Below, piece by piece: positions 20,459 to 31,802 of a DNA stretch of 64,000 bases; positions within the stretch are counted from its first letter, which is position 1; the number at the start of each line of letters is the position of its first letter. The position numbers and the translations under genes were made by a program. The stretch is taken from the NCBI RefSeq assembly GCF_947507565.1, contig NC_089191.1:558001-622000 (forward strand), written 5' to 3'. The notes below the pieces were generated by a model, which saw nothing but the letters and a program-made list of their open reading frames with translations, ran no database searches and was not told where the DNA came from. Origin of the DNA: Oscarella lobularis (Eukaryota > Porifera > Homoscleromorpha > Homosclerophorida > Oscarellidae).

Positions 20459-20629
20459 TGATGCCAAAGAGGATGATGCTGATGAAGGAGATGATGATGA
20501 AAAGGACGAAGGTAACCCCCAAGCCGCGCGATTTGCCTAGTTTGTTACGTTACTATCTCAGATGATTCGCCAAAGAAAAAGAGCAAAGTTCAGCAACCTG
20601 GTGCGGAGGAAAAGAAAGAAGGCGAATGA
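20033..20629 (+). CDS. small acidic protein with 28-residue poly-Asp tract
   Basis: I do not recognise the family. The model has a 4-nt coding first exon (ATG plus G at 20033-20036) and a 58-bp intron. The next exon gives MAEGGDDESNQKGLKVEIKI and PEEAAERLRKLAEANDPRLA. LGISGIVMGDSGKIIPIFG follows, then a second intron, FGRKKKGEG and 28 consecutive Asp codons (20379-20462). KEDDADEGDDDEKDE follows, and the last exon ends DSPKKKSKVQQPGAEEKKEGE. The splice joins restore a single frame, which supports the model. The basic KKKSK patch after the acidic run could be a nuclear signal. It starts 176 bp from the divergent zinc-finger gene. Confidence 0.7.
20379..20462 (+). repeat. GAC/GAT trinucleotide tract (poly-Asp)
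   Basis: 28 in-frame GAC or GAT codons, mainly GAC, interrupted by scattered GAT. Such a tract is prone to replication slippage and probably varies in length between alleles. Confidence 0.97.
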
Positions 20630-20797
20630 TTGGCATTAGTAGTGTGAAGGGTATTATATTGACAATTCATGTCCAGACAGTTTCTGTAATGTTGTAGTGT
20701 AATTTCGTAGTGTAATGTCATATCTTTCTACTCATTTGAAAACATTGCTATAAAGTACACGCTTTGAGTGGCGTAGCGCTTATCACCACGTGCACTT

Positions 20798-22230
20798 TCA
20801 AGCTTTCCTGAACTTCATTTCAGAAAATTTCAAAGATTCGTTTTTCTGCTTCCAGTTGTACCACACAATGCCGTTCCAGCCTAGGCCTCTTCCGAATGCA
20901 CCATTCAAAAACGCTCTATAACATTCCTTGAACCACCAACCACCTTTGTAATCAGCAGCACAGCTGCCATCCTCGATGTGATCACTGTCTTGATCTATTG
21001 TAGAGAATTTCATTCCATTTGCAACTCCACTTGGAACTCCTGTCTGATCTAGAGCATCACCTGCAGTACCGTGGTATCCATTAACACTTAGCCGATACTT
21101 TGAAGCTGAATTTCCCACACTAAACCTACTGTACTTGGCATGTGCTTTGTTTCCGTTATAATCTTCTAAATCAACTCTCAGTTCATTTCTTTCGTTAAGC
21201 TGCAAGAGATGGTGAAGGGGAGCCAAGCCAAGCCAATAATCACTGCTAAAATTGCCGAATCCTGACTCGTAGTCCTTCCATCCACGATCAAAGCTAACGG
21301 ATCCGTCTTTTCGTCTCTGAAAGACCGTCCATCCTCCCCCGTCAGTTTCCATGTCACAATACGCGGAAACAAAACCAAATCCAATAAGAAAAATCCCATA
21401 AATGCCACTCAAAGCATTAGGATTCTTTTTCTGTAAACAGCCACAGTCACAAGAAACCATTTGGCAATTTTCTGCATACAAGTAGATGCATCAGCTAAGA
21501 ACAGGTTCGAATTCTGTTGGCTTACGTTCTATGTCTCGAACTTTTTCCCAAAGAGACTTAATTTCATCTTTGGAAAAAACCCCAGGGACACCCTGAGCAC
21601 CTCTCTCGCCTTTCTACAGCATAGACTTGTGAAAAAAATATCTATTTATGTTGAGAAATCCAGCAGCACCTGTCCTTTATGCCCAGTATTTCCTTTAGGA
21701 CCCACAGGCCCAGGCAAACCTTGGCTCCCTTTATTTCCTTTCTGACCAAACTTGCCCATTGGACCAGCTTTTCCTGTTCTTCCCTTCAAGCAACAAACAC
21801 ATCAATTTGGACATGGCAACTTCTACAATAAACCAACCTGTAAGCCAGCATTTCCTCTGTCGCCTTTGATTCCTTGTGGGCCCTGCAACCCTCTCTCTCC
21901 AATGGGACCCTGCCAATAAATAAATTATGGGTTACTAGCTACATTCTATCCAAACAACAACGCACAGGATTTCCCATTCTTCCATCAGCTCCTGTATGAC
22001 CAGGTGGTCCAGGTGGACCAACAATGCCAGGCAAACCTGAAGGTCCTACAGGTCCTGGCAATCCTCGCGGACCAGTGATGTGTTTATTGAGATCCCACGC
22101 AGATGATGGTGCCTGCAGACAGATATTGCATAGTTAATTAAAGCTCTCTTGAGTCTTCTGGTTTATGTACCTGAGACGACTGATCAGCAAAGTAGCCATA
22201 TAGGCACAAGAACAGCAAAACTTTACCCAT
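20798..22230 (-). CDS. secreted collagen-like/fibrinogen-domain protein (ficolin-like)
   Basis: The architecture is that of ficolins: signal peptide, collagen triple helix and C-terminal fibrinogen-like lectin domain. The ATG at 22230 gives a signal peptide [20 protein letters not shown]. Gly-X-Y repeats follow over four short exons, for example [38 protein letters not shown] and [17 protein letters not shown] short linker ([15 protein letters not shown]) may act as a trimerising coiled coil. The fibrinogen domain carries [33 protein letters not shown], the calcium-site region [20 protein letters not shown] and ends [10 protein letters not shown]. It is likely a soluble glycan-binding protein; its role in innate recognition is inferred from architecture alone. 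Confidence 0.9.
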
Positions 22231-22743
22231 CGGTTTGACTAACTAAAGAGCTCCTTCTGCTGGGGTTCTTATAAGGACTTGCCCACGTGAGACATAGCCC
22301 GGAATGACGTCAGTTCCGTATTATTTTACACTAAGACTTCCATATAAGGAATAGTTTCCCACTTTGGCTTCATTTCCACCCCCAAATCATGCTAATCTTT
22401 TACACACCTGGAAGAACACATAAGTTACGGGCTATCCGACGTTGTGCCTCACGAAGGCGAGTTCCTATTGAATGCAGCTACTGAACATGCGTCTTTTGCT
22501 CCTCTTGCGCCTTAGTGTTTGGAAAGCAGTGTACTGGGGTGAGTACTGGCAGCACAATATATTCCATTCCATAAGCAGTCTAAAATTGTCATTCCATGCA
22601 CTAAAACGGATACAACGTAGTTTCCACACGCTACAGTGTCTCCTTACTAATCACCAGCCAACAAAGACGCAATTCATTCCAAAGGAGAAAAGTCAATGCA
22701 TAAATATATCTACGGGGGGGGGGGGGGGGGGGGGGGGCAATCC
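22231..22743. other. intergenic region with 24-base G run
   Basis: No coding frame is supported. It holds a plausible promoter for the ficolin-like gene and a run of 24 G at 22714-22737, which lies just 3' of the filamin-repeat gene stop. Confidence 0.7.
22714..22737. repeat. poly-G mononucleotide run (24 G)
   Basis: 24 consecutive G on the plus strand. Its length is likely unstable and error-prone in sequencing. It can form G-quadruplex structure. Confidence 0.97.
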
Positions 22744-23784
22744 TTACTCTCCCTTAGCCCGAATCTCAGCCGTAAACGGGCTCCCAGGCACATGACCCCC
22801 AGCATACTTGACAACAACATGATACAATCCAACGTCGGGCGTCGTATAGGAAACAAAGTGGGACCCATCGGCGGGATTCAACTCGGAAGAAGCATCCAAC
22901 TTCTTCCGCGACTTATCCCGCTTCTCGCACTCGACTTCGATGGTCAACGTCCCGTCGCCGGCGTCCGTGGTGTCGACGCGAAACGTCGCCGGTCGCCCGA
23001 CGACGCCCTCTCTCACGCCGGCACCGGTGACGATCACCTTCGCCGGATTGGGCTCGCCGTGCGTCCACATGGGACTCTTTTCGATGTACGTCTCGGTGCG
23101 AGCGACTTGAACGCGAAACGGAGAGCCGGGAATGTGCACGCCGGCGTAGAGAACCTTGAGCACGTGCTCGCCACCGGAGACCGGGGTGAACATATAATGA
23201 TATCCCGTCGATTCGGGAGCGCGCGACAGGATGGCGCGTCGTTGGACGATTTGACGCGGACTGACGAGACTGACGGCGAGTTTGCCGCCTATGGCGGCGG
23301 AGTAGTCGACGCTGAAGTAGCACGGTCTGCCGATGAGACCGGCGCGAAGGCCCGGACCGTCGGCACGCACTTTTGCCGCCTCTTCGCGCGCGTTAATGAT
23401 GCGTTCGACTTTGACGTCAGTAATTTGGTGCTGTTGATATACGGGCGTCGACGGGCTCGCGGCGAGGGACGACGAATTGACGCTGCTTGGTGTCGTGGGC
23501 GTGGTTCCGTTCGACGTTGCCATATTGTCGTCTTCGTTTCTAGAGGAAGACGCTCGCGTTTTGGTCGAGGAAAAAGCGTTTGGGAATAGAACGGGGTAGT
23601 AGTTGGCTTCGGCGAGCGCGGCTTTACGCTCGAGGCGATAGCCGGAATTAGGGGGTGGGAACAGTTCGGTTAGCGTTCGACGATAACCCGCTCTTCTGCG
23701 GTTTTCGAAGGCGTTCGATTGGGTGAACGGCTTACCGGGCGATCGATTGATGCGGTGCGAGCGGGTACAGATGCCGTTCGAGAC
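22744..23784 (-). CDS. protein with two filamin-type Ig repeats
   Basis: Two filamin (ABP280) repeats are visible. The first covers VKVRADGPGLRAGLIGRPCYF to VLYAGVHIPGSPFRVQV; the second covers AKVIVTGAGVREGVVGRPA to KYAGGHVPGSPFTAEI. Both end with the typical AGxHxPGSPF signature. The first in-frame ATG is at 23523 (MATSNGTTPTTPSS). The frame is open for a further 87 codons upstream with coding-like composition (GKPFTQSNAFENRRRAGYRR, AALAEANYYPVLFPN), back to a plausible cag acceptor at 23784. A 5' exon with the true start is therefore likely outside what I can place. No actin-binding CH domains are seen. It is not a full filamin; it could be a TRIM-like or independent filamin-repeat protein. 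Confidence 0.7.
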   Translation of the reverse strand, partial: VSNGICTRSHRINRSPGKPFTQSNAFENRRRAGYRRTLTELFPPPNSGYRLERKAALAEANYYPVLFPNAFSSTKTRASSSRNEDDNMATSNGTTPTTPSSVNSSSLAASPSTPVYQQHQITDVKVERIINAREEAAKVRADGPGLRAGLIGRPCYFSVDYSAAIGGKLAVSLVSPRQIVQRRAILSRAPESTGYHYMFTPVSGGEHVLKVLYAGVHIPGSPFRVQVARTETYIEKSPMWTHGEPNPAKVIVTGAGVREGVVGRPATFRVDTTDAGDGTLTIEVECEKRDKSRKKLDASSELNPADGSHFVSYTTPDVGLYHVVVKYAGGHVPGSPFTAEIRAKGE

Positions 23785-24279
23785 CTGCTTTCGTAGCGAT
23801 CGCTCTTAGGTGTAGGCGTCTGTCTCCCGGATCGAAGAATGACGTTCCAACAATTAGGCTTCGTATCCTAGTTCTTATTCATTAGCATTCACCATGGAAA
23901 AATAGGAGTGACCCCTGACGCAAAAGAACCGAGTCACAAGAACTTACTCTTGCGGATGCGGATGTCCTACTGACGGGCGTGGGCAAAAGCAGATGTGCCT
24001 TTTTTAGCAAGGAAACGAGCAATAGAATTATGGCACTAAGAAGCTCTACAGTACAAATAGCTGCATACGCAAGTAGTAGTGTACTGTCTTTGCTAGTTAG
24101 TAGCCTAATTTAGGAGCCCTCCTTCGCCGAGTCGTTTCTCGCTTTCTAATAAGATAGTCTTTGGAAAGACTACTCTACAAACTACTTCCAGGAGTGCAAA
24201 TAGCACTATTAGTACTGTAATTATCTGAACTCAACCCAACATCTAGATGTTACTGTACTGTACTCATATAATAAAATAC
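23785..24279. other. intergenic, no feature supported
   Basis: This gap lies between the two minus-strand genes. It may contain an unplaced 5' exon of the filamin-repeat gene. Nothing else is recognisable beyond short gtactgta-type motifs that recur elsewhere in the window's intergenic DNA. Confidence 0.6.
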
Positions 24280-26032
24280 CTATACGTCAAGAAGAGGAGC
24301 GTGTACGATGACGTTATCGCAATGCACAATCCTATTCTTGATTTCTCTCACTTTCTTCTCCGCTTCGTCGCGTCGTTCCATGCACGACTTCTCCGTCTGT
24401 CGAAGTCGATTGAGGCCTATTAGTAGCGTTCCCACTTCTCCGTTCTTCGCCCGTATTGCCTCGAGTCTTCGCTTGATATCCTGACTCGCCACGCGCAACT
24501 GTTTCTTAGCAACTAAAGACCCCACTCAATGAGAAAAAATTGTGAAAATTTTTTCTCTCTACCTTTAATGTCTTTAGCGTATGTGGCGACTTCTTCCTGA
24601 GCTTTCTTTCTTCGCTTTCTAGCTGACTGGACTACGTGATCAAGAAGACCGGCCTTAACCAGAGACCCCAAAAGATGGCCATCGCTATCTGAAGTATTTC
24701 CATTCGTCTCGGAGCCTTTTGCTATGACTGGTGTCTTCCGAGTAAACTTGGGCTTCTGAAAGTACACATTGAGAGCAAAACTTACATTACTTCTTTTTCC
24801 TACAGAGCTCTTCTCCATTTCAACTGATAAAGGAGGAGACCCAGGCAAGTCAGCCAATACGAAGCTGCAAAAACGTAGTCATCACCGTAAAAAAATTGAA
24901 ATTATTTATCTACCTCTCCGAGCTTTTCTTTCGTTTCTTTTCAGCTGATATAGGAGGAGGCTCAGGCAAGTCATCATTATGCAAATATAAGCTGCAAAAA
25001 ATAGTCGTCGTCAACGCTAAAACAACGTGAAATTCCTGCTCTACCTCTCCGAGCTTTTCCTTCGTTTCCTTCTAGGCTGGAGACACGATTCGGGTTCTGA
25101 CGACTCCTCCTTCTCACTCGAAGGACACAGACTGTGATATATAGCAGTGGCGTTGAGCTCGGCCTCTGAAACGGACGCAACGGCGAAAGGCGACCTCTTC
25201 TCAACGTTCCAAACAGACGGACTCGCTCCTTGGAGAGAACGCCCAGCCCAATCAAACCCCAAAACAATTAACTCTATACTCCATACTAACCATTTGCTAA
25301 TAAAAACTTAACCAACGCGTTGTATTGATCAAAGGGAGCCAGAAGATGAAGTGCCGTGTTACCGCGATTATCCTGCGTATCGAGAAACACCCTGATATCG
25401 GTGAAAACAACGTAGGCTTGATGGAAAAGCGTCTTGACGTAAAACTCAGCCAGTTCAGCGTTCCCCGAATGAAGAAGATAATGAATAGCGAGCAACAAGG
25501 GCGTATTGCCGTCGTTATCGGCAACGATAAGACAGCCGTCGTATAAGTTCACAAATCGTTCGACGGCGTTTTTTTCCACCTCCGACTTCAGTCTCAAGCC
25601 CGATCCGTAACAGATGAAGCTGTGAAGAATCGTCCCGCCGGATGCGGGATTCCGATCGAGCGCACTGTAGCCGGGACGACCGATTAGCCAGTCGATTAGA
25701 GCGAAACGACCGAAAACGGCCGCCCAGTGAAGAAGGGGCAGTTCGACGCTGACGTCGTTGTGTTTCACGGCAACGAGATGCGTTTTGACGTCAATCGCGC
25801 ACTTTTCGAGACGCTCGACCTCGTCTTGGAACACTCGACGCGCTTCGACGGTCGCTCTTCCCTTCAGCGAGACGATGACGTCGGGGATGGAGTCGGGATG
25901 CGCAATCATGATGGCACGCAATTCTGAGCCAGTCAGTAAGGATTGAGCCTGAGAATTCGATTCCAATGATGACGTCAACGTGACGTCATTTCCTGATGAC
26001 GGCGGTGAATTCACTTTCACGTCAGACGCCAT
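24280..26032 (-). CDS. ankyrin-repeat protein with C-terminal coiled coil, paralogue A
   Basis: The ATG at 26032 opens MASDVKVNSPPSSGND. A leucine-rich region follows, then ankyrin repeats: LPLLHWAAVFGRFALIDWL, ILHSFICYGSGLR, GNTPLLLAIHYLLHSGNAEL and GNTALHLLAPFDQYNALVKF. After a short intron come several small exons with basic, serine-rich tails ending KRRKSSER. The C-terminal exons give LVKAGLLDHVVQSARKRRKK and a coiled coil LNRLRQTEKSCMERRDEAEK, ending in KNRIVHCDNVIVHAPLLDV. Gene 26635-28433 shares this whole plan (LLHWAAVFGR, GNTALH, terminal KIQHCDKIIDEIPYLD), so they are tandem paralogues. The family is not recognised. The plan recalls ankyrin plus coiled-coil nuclear regulators, but no DNA-binding domain is visible. 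Splice sites in 24850-25290 are tentative. Confidence 0.75.
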
Positions 26033-26634
26033 TGATTCCGAATCTAAAAACTATTGGAACCTCAATTTTTTTCTGTACTGCCGTAAATTTTACGTAACAG
26101 CCGCCTTCTCTCCTTCCAATTGATCCCTCGCCCCCCTCTTCAATCTAAGGCCTGTCTACTAGTCGCTCTAACCGTGCCTTAGGCTTTAGATCGATATCGA
26201 GGGGGGCGAGGTGACTTGAAATCTTTTTCGCCAGAAGACGAGCGGCTGAAGGCCAGACTGCGCACTCACCTAAGCGTACTGAGACCGTGAAACAACTCAA
26301 GAACTTGTACCCGTAGCCGGCGAGCGAGAAATGTGCAGAACCGCCCAAAACCGCGTAGCTTAGCGCGAGCTAACTCATATGGCCTAAGGGCGTTTTGAAA
26401 TAAGTTATCGTTGTGTTTGTTTTTGCTTTGTTGGTGTTGTGTCTGTGTGTTTGTTGGCCCTTTAAATTGGGCACTGCTCCCTTGGGTGAGTGATTCAAAG
26501 ATAATAATAATAATAATAATATGAGAACTTTTAGTTAGTAGTCTTAACAACTCCAAGTATAGATACGGTACATGATCCTAAACGACAAATGAACAAGGCT
26601 GATTACTTTTAGAGTATTCGAGTTTTTTAGCACA
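26033..26634. other. intergenic between the ankyrin paralogues
   Basis: Contains an (aat)n microsatellite near 26501-26521 and a moderately GC-rich block at 26140-26400 without coding support. The 96-codon open frame on the minus strand here has no recognisable similarity. Confidence 0.6.
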
Positions 26635-28433
26635 TTATGATTCCGCTTGATCAAGATAGGGAATTTCGTCAATAATTTTGTCACAATGTTGAATCTTTGC
26701 CATCACCTCGCTCACTTTCTTCTCTGCTTCAGTTTGCTTCAGGAGGCACGCCGCTTCGGTTTCACGCAACTTTTCGAGACTTTCCGTCAAATTTTGAATC
26801 TCTTTCGTCATAGAAACAAACGCGTTGAGATAAATTGACATTTCGCTTCGCGCCTTTTTCAAATCGTTTTCACAATCTGAAAAATTAGAAGATTTTACTA
26901 CCGCCAAATTCTCTAAATCTTATATACCATCGACTTTCTGATAAAGAGAGGGCAAAACGGTTCCAACAAGTCGTTGCTTTGTGTCTTTAGCAGCCTCAGT
27001 CATATCATTAAGCAGACCAGCTTCAATACATGAAGCTATAATATTAGTTTTGTCATCTAAAACGGATATAGGTTATCTTTCTCTACGTGAGAAGCTTTAG
27101 AACCTGTTGGCTGATGAAACGAAGTCACATTAGAACGAGATGGTCCAGAGGACGTTTTCTAAAAAGAAACATTGATAGAGTAGGTATCTAGGAATGATAG
27201 TAGCTCATAGCCATACTTGCTTTGACTTCTCTGGCGTTTCACTACAACTTCTTGGCTCTAAATCCTGCGACCAATCACTGGGCAGTCCAACTACTAAACG
27301 ACTACAGAAGCAAGACGCTTGCTGCGCTACTAGAGTTTTTTTCAGTCCCATTACCTTCTATCGCTGATCTTTGTTGCCGACAGAACTGACGATTCTTTCT
27401 TCTTCTTGATCTTCGGCTGCGGAGTCTCCTTTGACCTTTCATCCCGTCTTTTACGCGGAGAACTCTTTCTCTTGTTTGTGGACGAGTCCAACTTTGATTT
27501 GTCGTACTTGCTTTCTTCTTCTCTTCGAGACGGCAATGAGATCGCCGGCGTCTTCCCAAGCAAAGGCGCGTTCGATTGCCCCTCATCGGATTTCAACGCC
27601 AAGTCGCCGGGAGTAAGTCCGTCAACATTTCGAGCCTCAAGACTAGCCCCTAAAATAAATTCCCCCCCTCCGACTCTATTATGCAAATCAAAGAGCTCAT
27701 ACATACCATTCGTGACAAGAGTATGAACGAACGATCTCAAAATGCTCCAAGGAGCGACGACGTGCAACGCCGTATTCCCGTCGCCGTCGCACGCGTCGAG
27801 CATTTCTCTCATGCGCAAATCGATGCGCGCCTGAACGATAAACGCGCGCACGGCATCCTCCCAAAAAATTCGCGAAAAGACGGTATCCGAGGCGACGATG
27901 TGCGCGCTGAGGAGGAGCGGCGTCAACGAGTCGTTGTCGCGCTCGTAGAAGGCGTCGACGAAAAGGGGCAAGACGCGATCCAACGTCGACGATTCGTCGC
28001 TGCTGTCTTTGCGTATGCCCATTCGATAGAGAAGGAAACTGTGGAGGGCCGTTCCGCCGCGAACGGAATCGCGATCGACGCTCGTGCAGTTGCACTCGGT
28101 GAGGAGATAGTTGATTTCGGCCTTTCGACCGAATACGGCGGCCCAGTGGAGAAGAGGTAGGCGGACGCTTTTCGTTTTCGTTTCGTTCTCTAAGGCGATT
28201 TCGTGTTGGGATATTCGGACGCCGGCTCGTTTCAACGTCTCTACGACGTCGACGAAGACGTCGTAGTTCTTGCGCGATATGTTGCCCTGGAAAGCGGTGA
28301 GAACGCGCGGCGGCGATTTCGATTTGAGGAGCTCCTCTCGAATGTCTTTTCCCGTCATCGTGACGTCTTTAGGAAGAGGAGACGATGAATTTCGGCGATC
28401 TTTGGAGGTCTGCTTACCGTTCAGCAGTGCCAT
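26635..28433 (-). CDS. ankyrin-repeat protein with C-terminal coiled coil, paralogue B
   Basis: The ATG at 28433 opens MALLNGKQTSKDRRN. Ankyrin repeats follow: RLPLLHWAAVFGRKAEINYL, GGTALHSFLLYRMG, LTPLLLSAHIV and GNTALHVVAPWSILRSFVHT. A 57-bp intron then joins to ASLEARNVDGLTPGDLALKS. A long basic, Ser-rich region (RKSSPRKRRDERSKE, KIKKKKESS) looks like a nuclear localisation region. Small exons then lead to CIEAGLLNDMTEAAKDTKQR and a final coiled coil ending AKIQHCDKIIDEIPYLDQ. It shares order, intron positions and C-terminus with paralogue A, but the ankyrin block has diverged strongly. It is divergent from the CISD gene, with 221 bp between start codons. Function is unknown. Confidence 0.78.
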
Positions 28434-28654
28434 TTCGAAGAAGGGACCTAAAATAAAAAACGCGAATAAAAAATATCTCGCCCTGCACGCACATGTCGTG
28501 TAAGAAATCTACTCTCTGGCTAGTATCTGTGCAGTACACGACATCCTACTTAAGAGACCATGCATTCATGCTGGGAGCAGGTACGTACCGAGCAAAGGAA
28601 GCAAAGAAAACGAATATCGAACGTGTTGTGTCGCCGTCTACGCATGCTCGCACT

Positions 28655-29158
28655 ATGGAAAGCGTTCGCAATCTTTTCCACGTCTCCTTACCGAACTACT
28701 TGAAGTCGATTCCGATTCCTAAAGATTTCGGAGGCTTCTCCGAGCTGTCGTTCAACGAACTGCTTCGCTTGTTTGCTTTCGTTGTCTTTATTGCGCTCAT
28801 AATCTTCGCCCTGATTCGTCTCTTCTTTGGAGGCGGTGGCGGAGGCAACGGAAACGACGTCACAGCAAAAACGCGATCTTCCGACGACAAACAAGCGGGA
28901 TGGATCAATGCATCGATCGATAAAGACAAGAACAAAGTCGCAACGTCGAAAGACATAGAGGAGTTAGGAGAGAAGGCGGTTTTCTGTCGTTGCTGGAAAT
29001 CAAAGAAAGTAAGAAGACGAAAGCTCATTTTTTTTTCCTTAGAGAAAATCTTTTCTCTGTCTAAGTTTCCCTATTGCGATGGGTCTCATAACAAGCACAA
29101 TCAATCGACAGGTGACAACGTTGGCCCACTGATCGTTAAGAACGAGAAAGCCACGTGA
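28655..29158 (+). CDS. CISD2: CISD1/2-type CDGSH iron-sulphur protein
   Basis: CISD proteins hold a labile 2Fe-2S cluster on the outer mitochondrial or ER membrane and act in iron and calcium homeostasis and autophagy control. The ATG at 28655 opens MESVRNLFHVSLPNYLKSIP. A single transmembrane helix follows (LLRLFAFVVFIALIIFALIR), then a glycine linker and the cluster domain. The three-Cys, one-His ligand set is complete (CRCWKSKK spliced to FPYCDGSH), and the ending STGDNVGPLIVKNEK matches the family. The 62-bp or so intron splits the CDGSH motif in two, as described for animal CISD genes. The N-terminal pattern LPNYLKSIPIP favours CISD2 over CISD1. Confidence 0.92.
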   Translation: MESVRNLFHVSLPNYLKSIPIPKDFGGFSELSFNELLRLFAFVVFIALIIFALIRLFFGGGGGGNGNDVTAKTRSSDDKQAGWINASIDKDKNKVATSKDIEELGEKAVFCRCWKSKKVRRRKLIFFSLEKIFSLSKFPYCDGSHNKHNQSTGDNVGPLIVKNEKAT

Positions 29159-29360
29159 TGGAATCAGACATAGAATTATCCGTGCATGTCTTGAATGTGC
29201 TATTGCGCCTTTGCTTTGATTTGATGTTCCGTTCGCAATAAAATACACGTGACATTTCACTACTCCTATCTTTGATACATTCTTTATTAGCGATAGACTC
29301 ACATACTATGAACGCATTGCAATAAGGTACTGTTGTTTCTTTTCTCCCCAATCGTATTAT

Positions 29361-29810
<450 letters not shown>

Positions 29811-29997
29811 TTATCCTGCGCACGCGCGCTGTGTTTGAAGGGATTTATTTACATAAGGAATGCAAGACACAATACAGCTGCATATGTACCAAAACACAAA
29901 GTTCTGAGTCTGTGAGACTTTACATTCTAATACAGTTATAATCTCTAGTCAACTACCTGTGGTCCATATATGATCAAGTCTCTGCATATCATTTCAC

Positions 29998-31286
29998 TCA
30001 TTCGTTCTCTGGAATTTCCATTTCTGGCTGTCCGCTTGGCGGTGAAATGGGCATCGTCTGCACGGCAAATGGTGTTGCGCTGCCCACAAAGCCAAGCCCG
30101 CCCAACTGATCCAATCGTATAAATAGCGGACCCCCGAAAGGGAGATTCATTGGTGAGACAGTTTCGTTGTCGTCGTCGTCGTCGTCGTCGTCGTCATCCT
30201 CGCCATTGTCTCCATCCTCTTCCTCCCCCTCGTCCTCCTCATCGCCTGTCTTTCGTCTTTTCTTTGGAAGTTGCCTGCTCAGCATTTTCTTCATACGTTC
30301 GGCTGCCTCTCGTTTCTCCATCAATTTTCTCTGTACTGCCTCGTCGTCCCTATAGCAACGCAAATAGGGCAGAATTGACTGGGGAAGCGGCAGTTCAGCC
30401 AAGCGAGAAAGACGCGATTCGCCAACAGACGAATGGATAGCAAGACGGCACAAGTCCTGAAGAGATATCGGCTCGGAAGCTAAGACAATTATATAAACTC
30501 TTCATAGACATACATATATCTCCCTTACTGATTTCAATGCTGGCCGTCAAATTTTTCTCCTCCTTTTTTGGAATGATAAGATCAGCAAAGGATACAGACA
30601 AGACGTTCTCTATTTTGTACTCATCCTGAGAAACCCGTTCAATTCTCTGTAACTGTAGAACACACCATACTACCATTGATGATACAAAGAATCTCAGACT
30701 GTACCTGATTTTCAAACGGAACGACAAGAATGCCTCCAACGCAAAGAAGACTCTTCAAAAAATCAATATATTCCTCCGGGCAAGCGGCACCGCAATAGAC
30801 GCGATCGTACAACCGGAACGCTGCGTTGACAAAGAGGCAATTGCCGACGACGAATTTCGGCGGGCAAAACGACGTCAAATCGAAAGTGGGCGCCGTGCGC
30901 GTGAACTCGCGTACGCGCTCTTCCGCGTAGCGTACGTTGCGCTCGTGAATCTCGATGCCGTGATTGGTCCCGTGCGGACCGATGAGCGTTCCGACGAGCG
31001 TCGACAAGTACCCGGTGCCCGAACCGAGATTGAGGAAGGAGAGACCGGGACGAAATTGCAGCGCTTCGACCGCTTTCGTGTAAATGCACGGAGCGCTCAT
31101 GTGCAATGTCCCGTTTCGCCACGCGTGGTCCTCGTACGCGCCGTCGCGATCTTCGACGAGAAAGAAATCGCCGCGATCAACGAGCCGAAAGGCGCGCTCG
31201 ACCGACTCCGTCACAATGTACTCGTCATTTTTTAAATTGTCCACGAGATCGTCGTTATCAATGCCACGTGACACAGCACCTCCCAT
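29998..31286 (-). CDS. PCMTD1: PCMTD1/2-like protein (isoaspartyl methyltransferase fold with SOCS box)
   Basis: PCMTD proteins combine a protein-L-isoaspartate methyltransferase fold with a SOCS-type box and act as substrate receptors for Cul5-Elongin ligases. The ATG at 31286 gives MGGAVSRGIDNDDLVDNLKN, with a Gly2 typical of a myristoylated family start. The AdoMet-binding motif LNLGSGTGYLSTLVG is intact. SAPCIYTKAVEAL and YDRVYCGAACPEEYIDFLKS follow. The C-terminal part has a BC box (SLQDLCRLAIHSSV) and a Cul5-type LPLPQSILPYLRCY. A basic KKRRKTG stretch and ten consecutive Asp codons come next, ending MEIPENE. PCMTD1 and PCMTD2 cannot be separated here. Confidence 0.93.
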
Positions 31287-31802
31287 GGTCACGCCTACAA
31301 AATTCCTAATTAGCGACCTAATATTATTTCGAGGGGGAGACCACGCTATTAATAAATTAATACACGGGGGAGGTCGATACACGAGACTTCGGCGTGGCGC
31401 CCATAGAAGTGTACGGGGGTTGTTACGTACTCGTAAACGGAAGTAGGGTCTGGCGTCTATCCAAGGGGAAGTGTGGGAACTATCGGTTTCTGCGTGCTCC
31501 AGCGCGAAGTAGATTTAAGAGCGGCTGCTTTGGCGTCTTTGATATCGTCTCGGAAAGATCGCGTTCGAGTCGTTGCGCGCTGCGCTTTCGATTATCGCTG
31601 CGTTTGCAGTCGCGCGCGCGTCCGTGGATAGTCGCTCTTTCTTACGTTATTGACGTTCAGAGTGGAGTAGCGATCGTCTGCTCTGGCGTTCTTTGTCTCT
31701 GTGTAGGTGATGACGAGATACGGGGCTCCCTTGCGTTTTGTGTTCAATCCGGGGCGTCGATTGGAATCAACGTACTTGACCTTTCCACCGTTCTTGCAAA
31801 AA
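31287..31802. other. intergenic region between divergent PCMTD and HADHB
   Basis: GC-rich 5' flank of two divergent genes. No coding exon is supported. Open frames in it are short and lack similarity. Confidence 0.6.

Noticed and set aside
20120-20467. Poly-Ser minus-strand frame
   Set aside because: Antisense of the poly-Asp tract.
22696-23589. 297-codon plus-strand frame
   Set aside because: It is the antisense shadow of the filamin-repeat gene, includes the poly-G run as glycines, and has no similarity.
26266-26556. 96-codon gene between the ankyrin paralogues
   Set aside because: Contains a microsatellite-encoded Ile run and no recognisable domain; no splice context.
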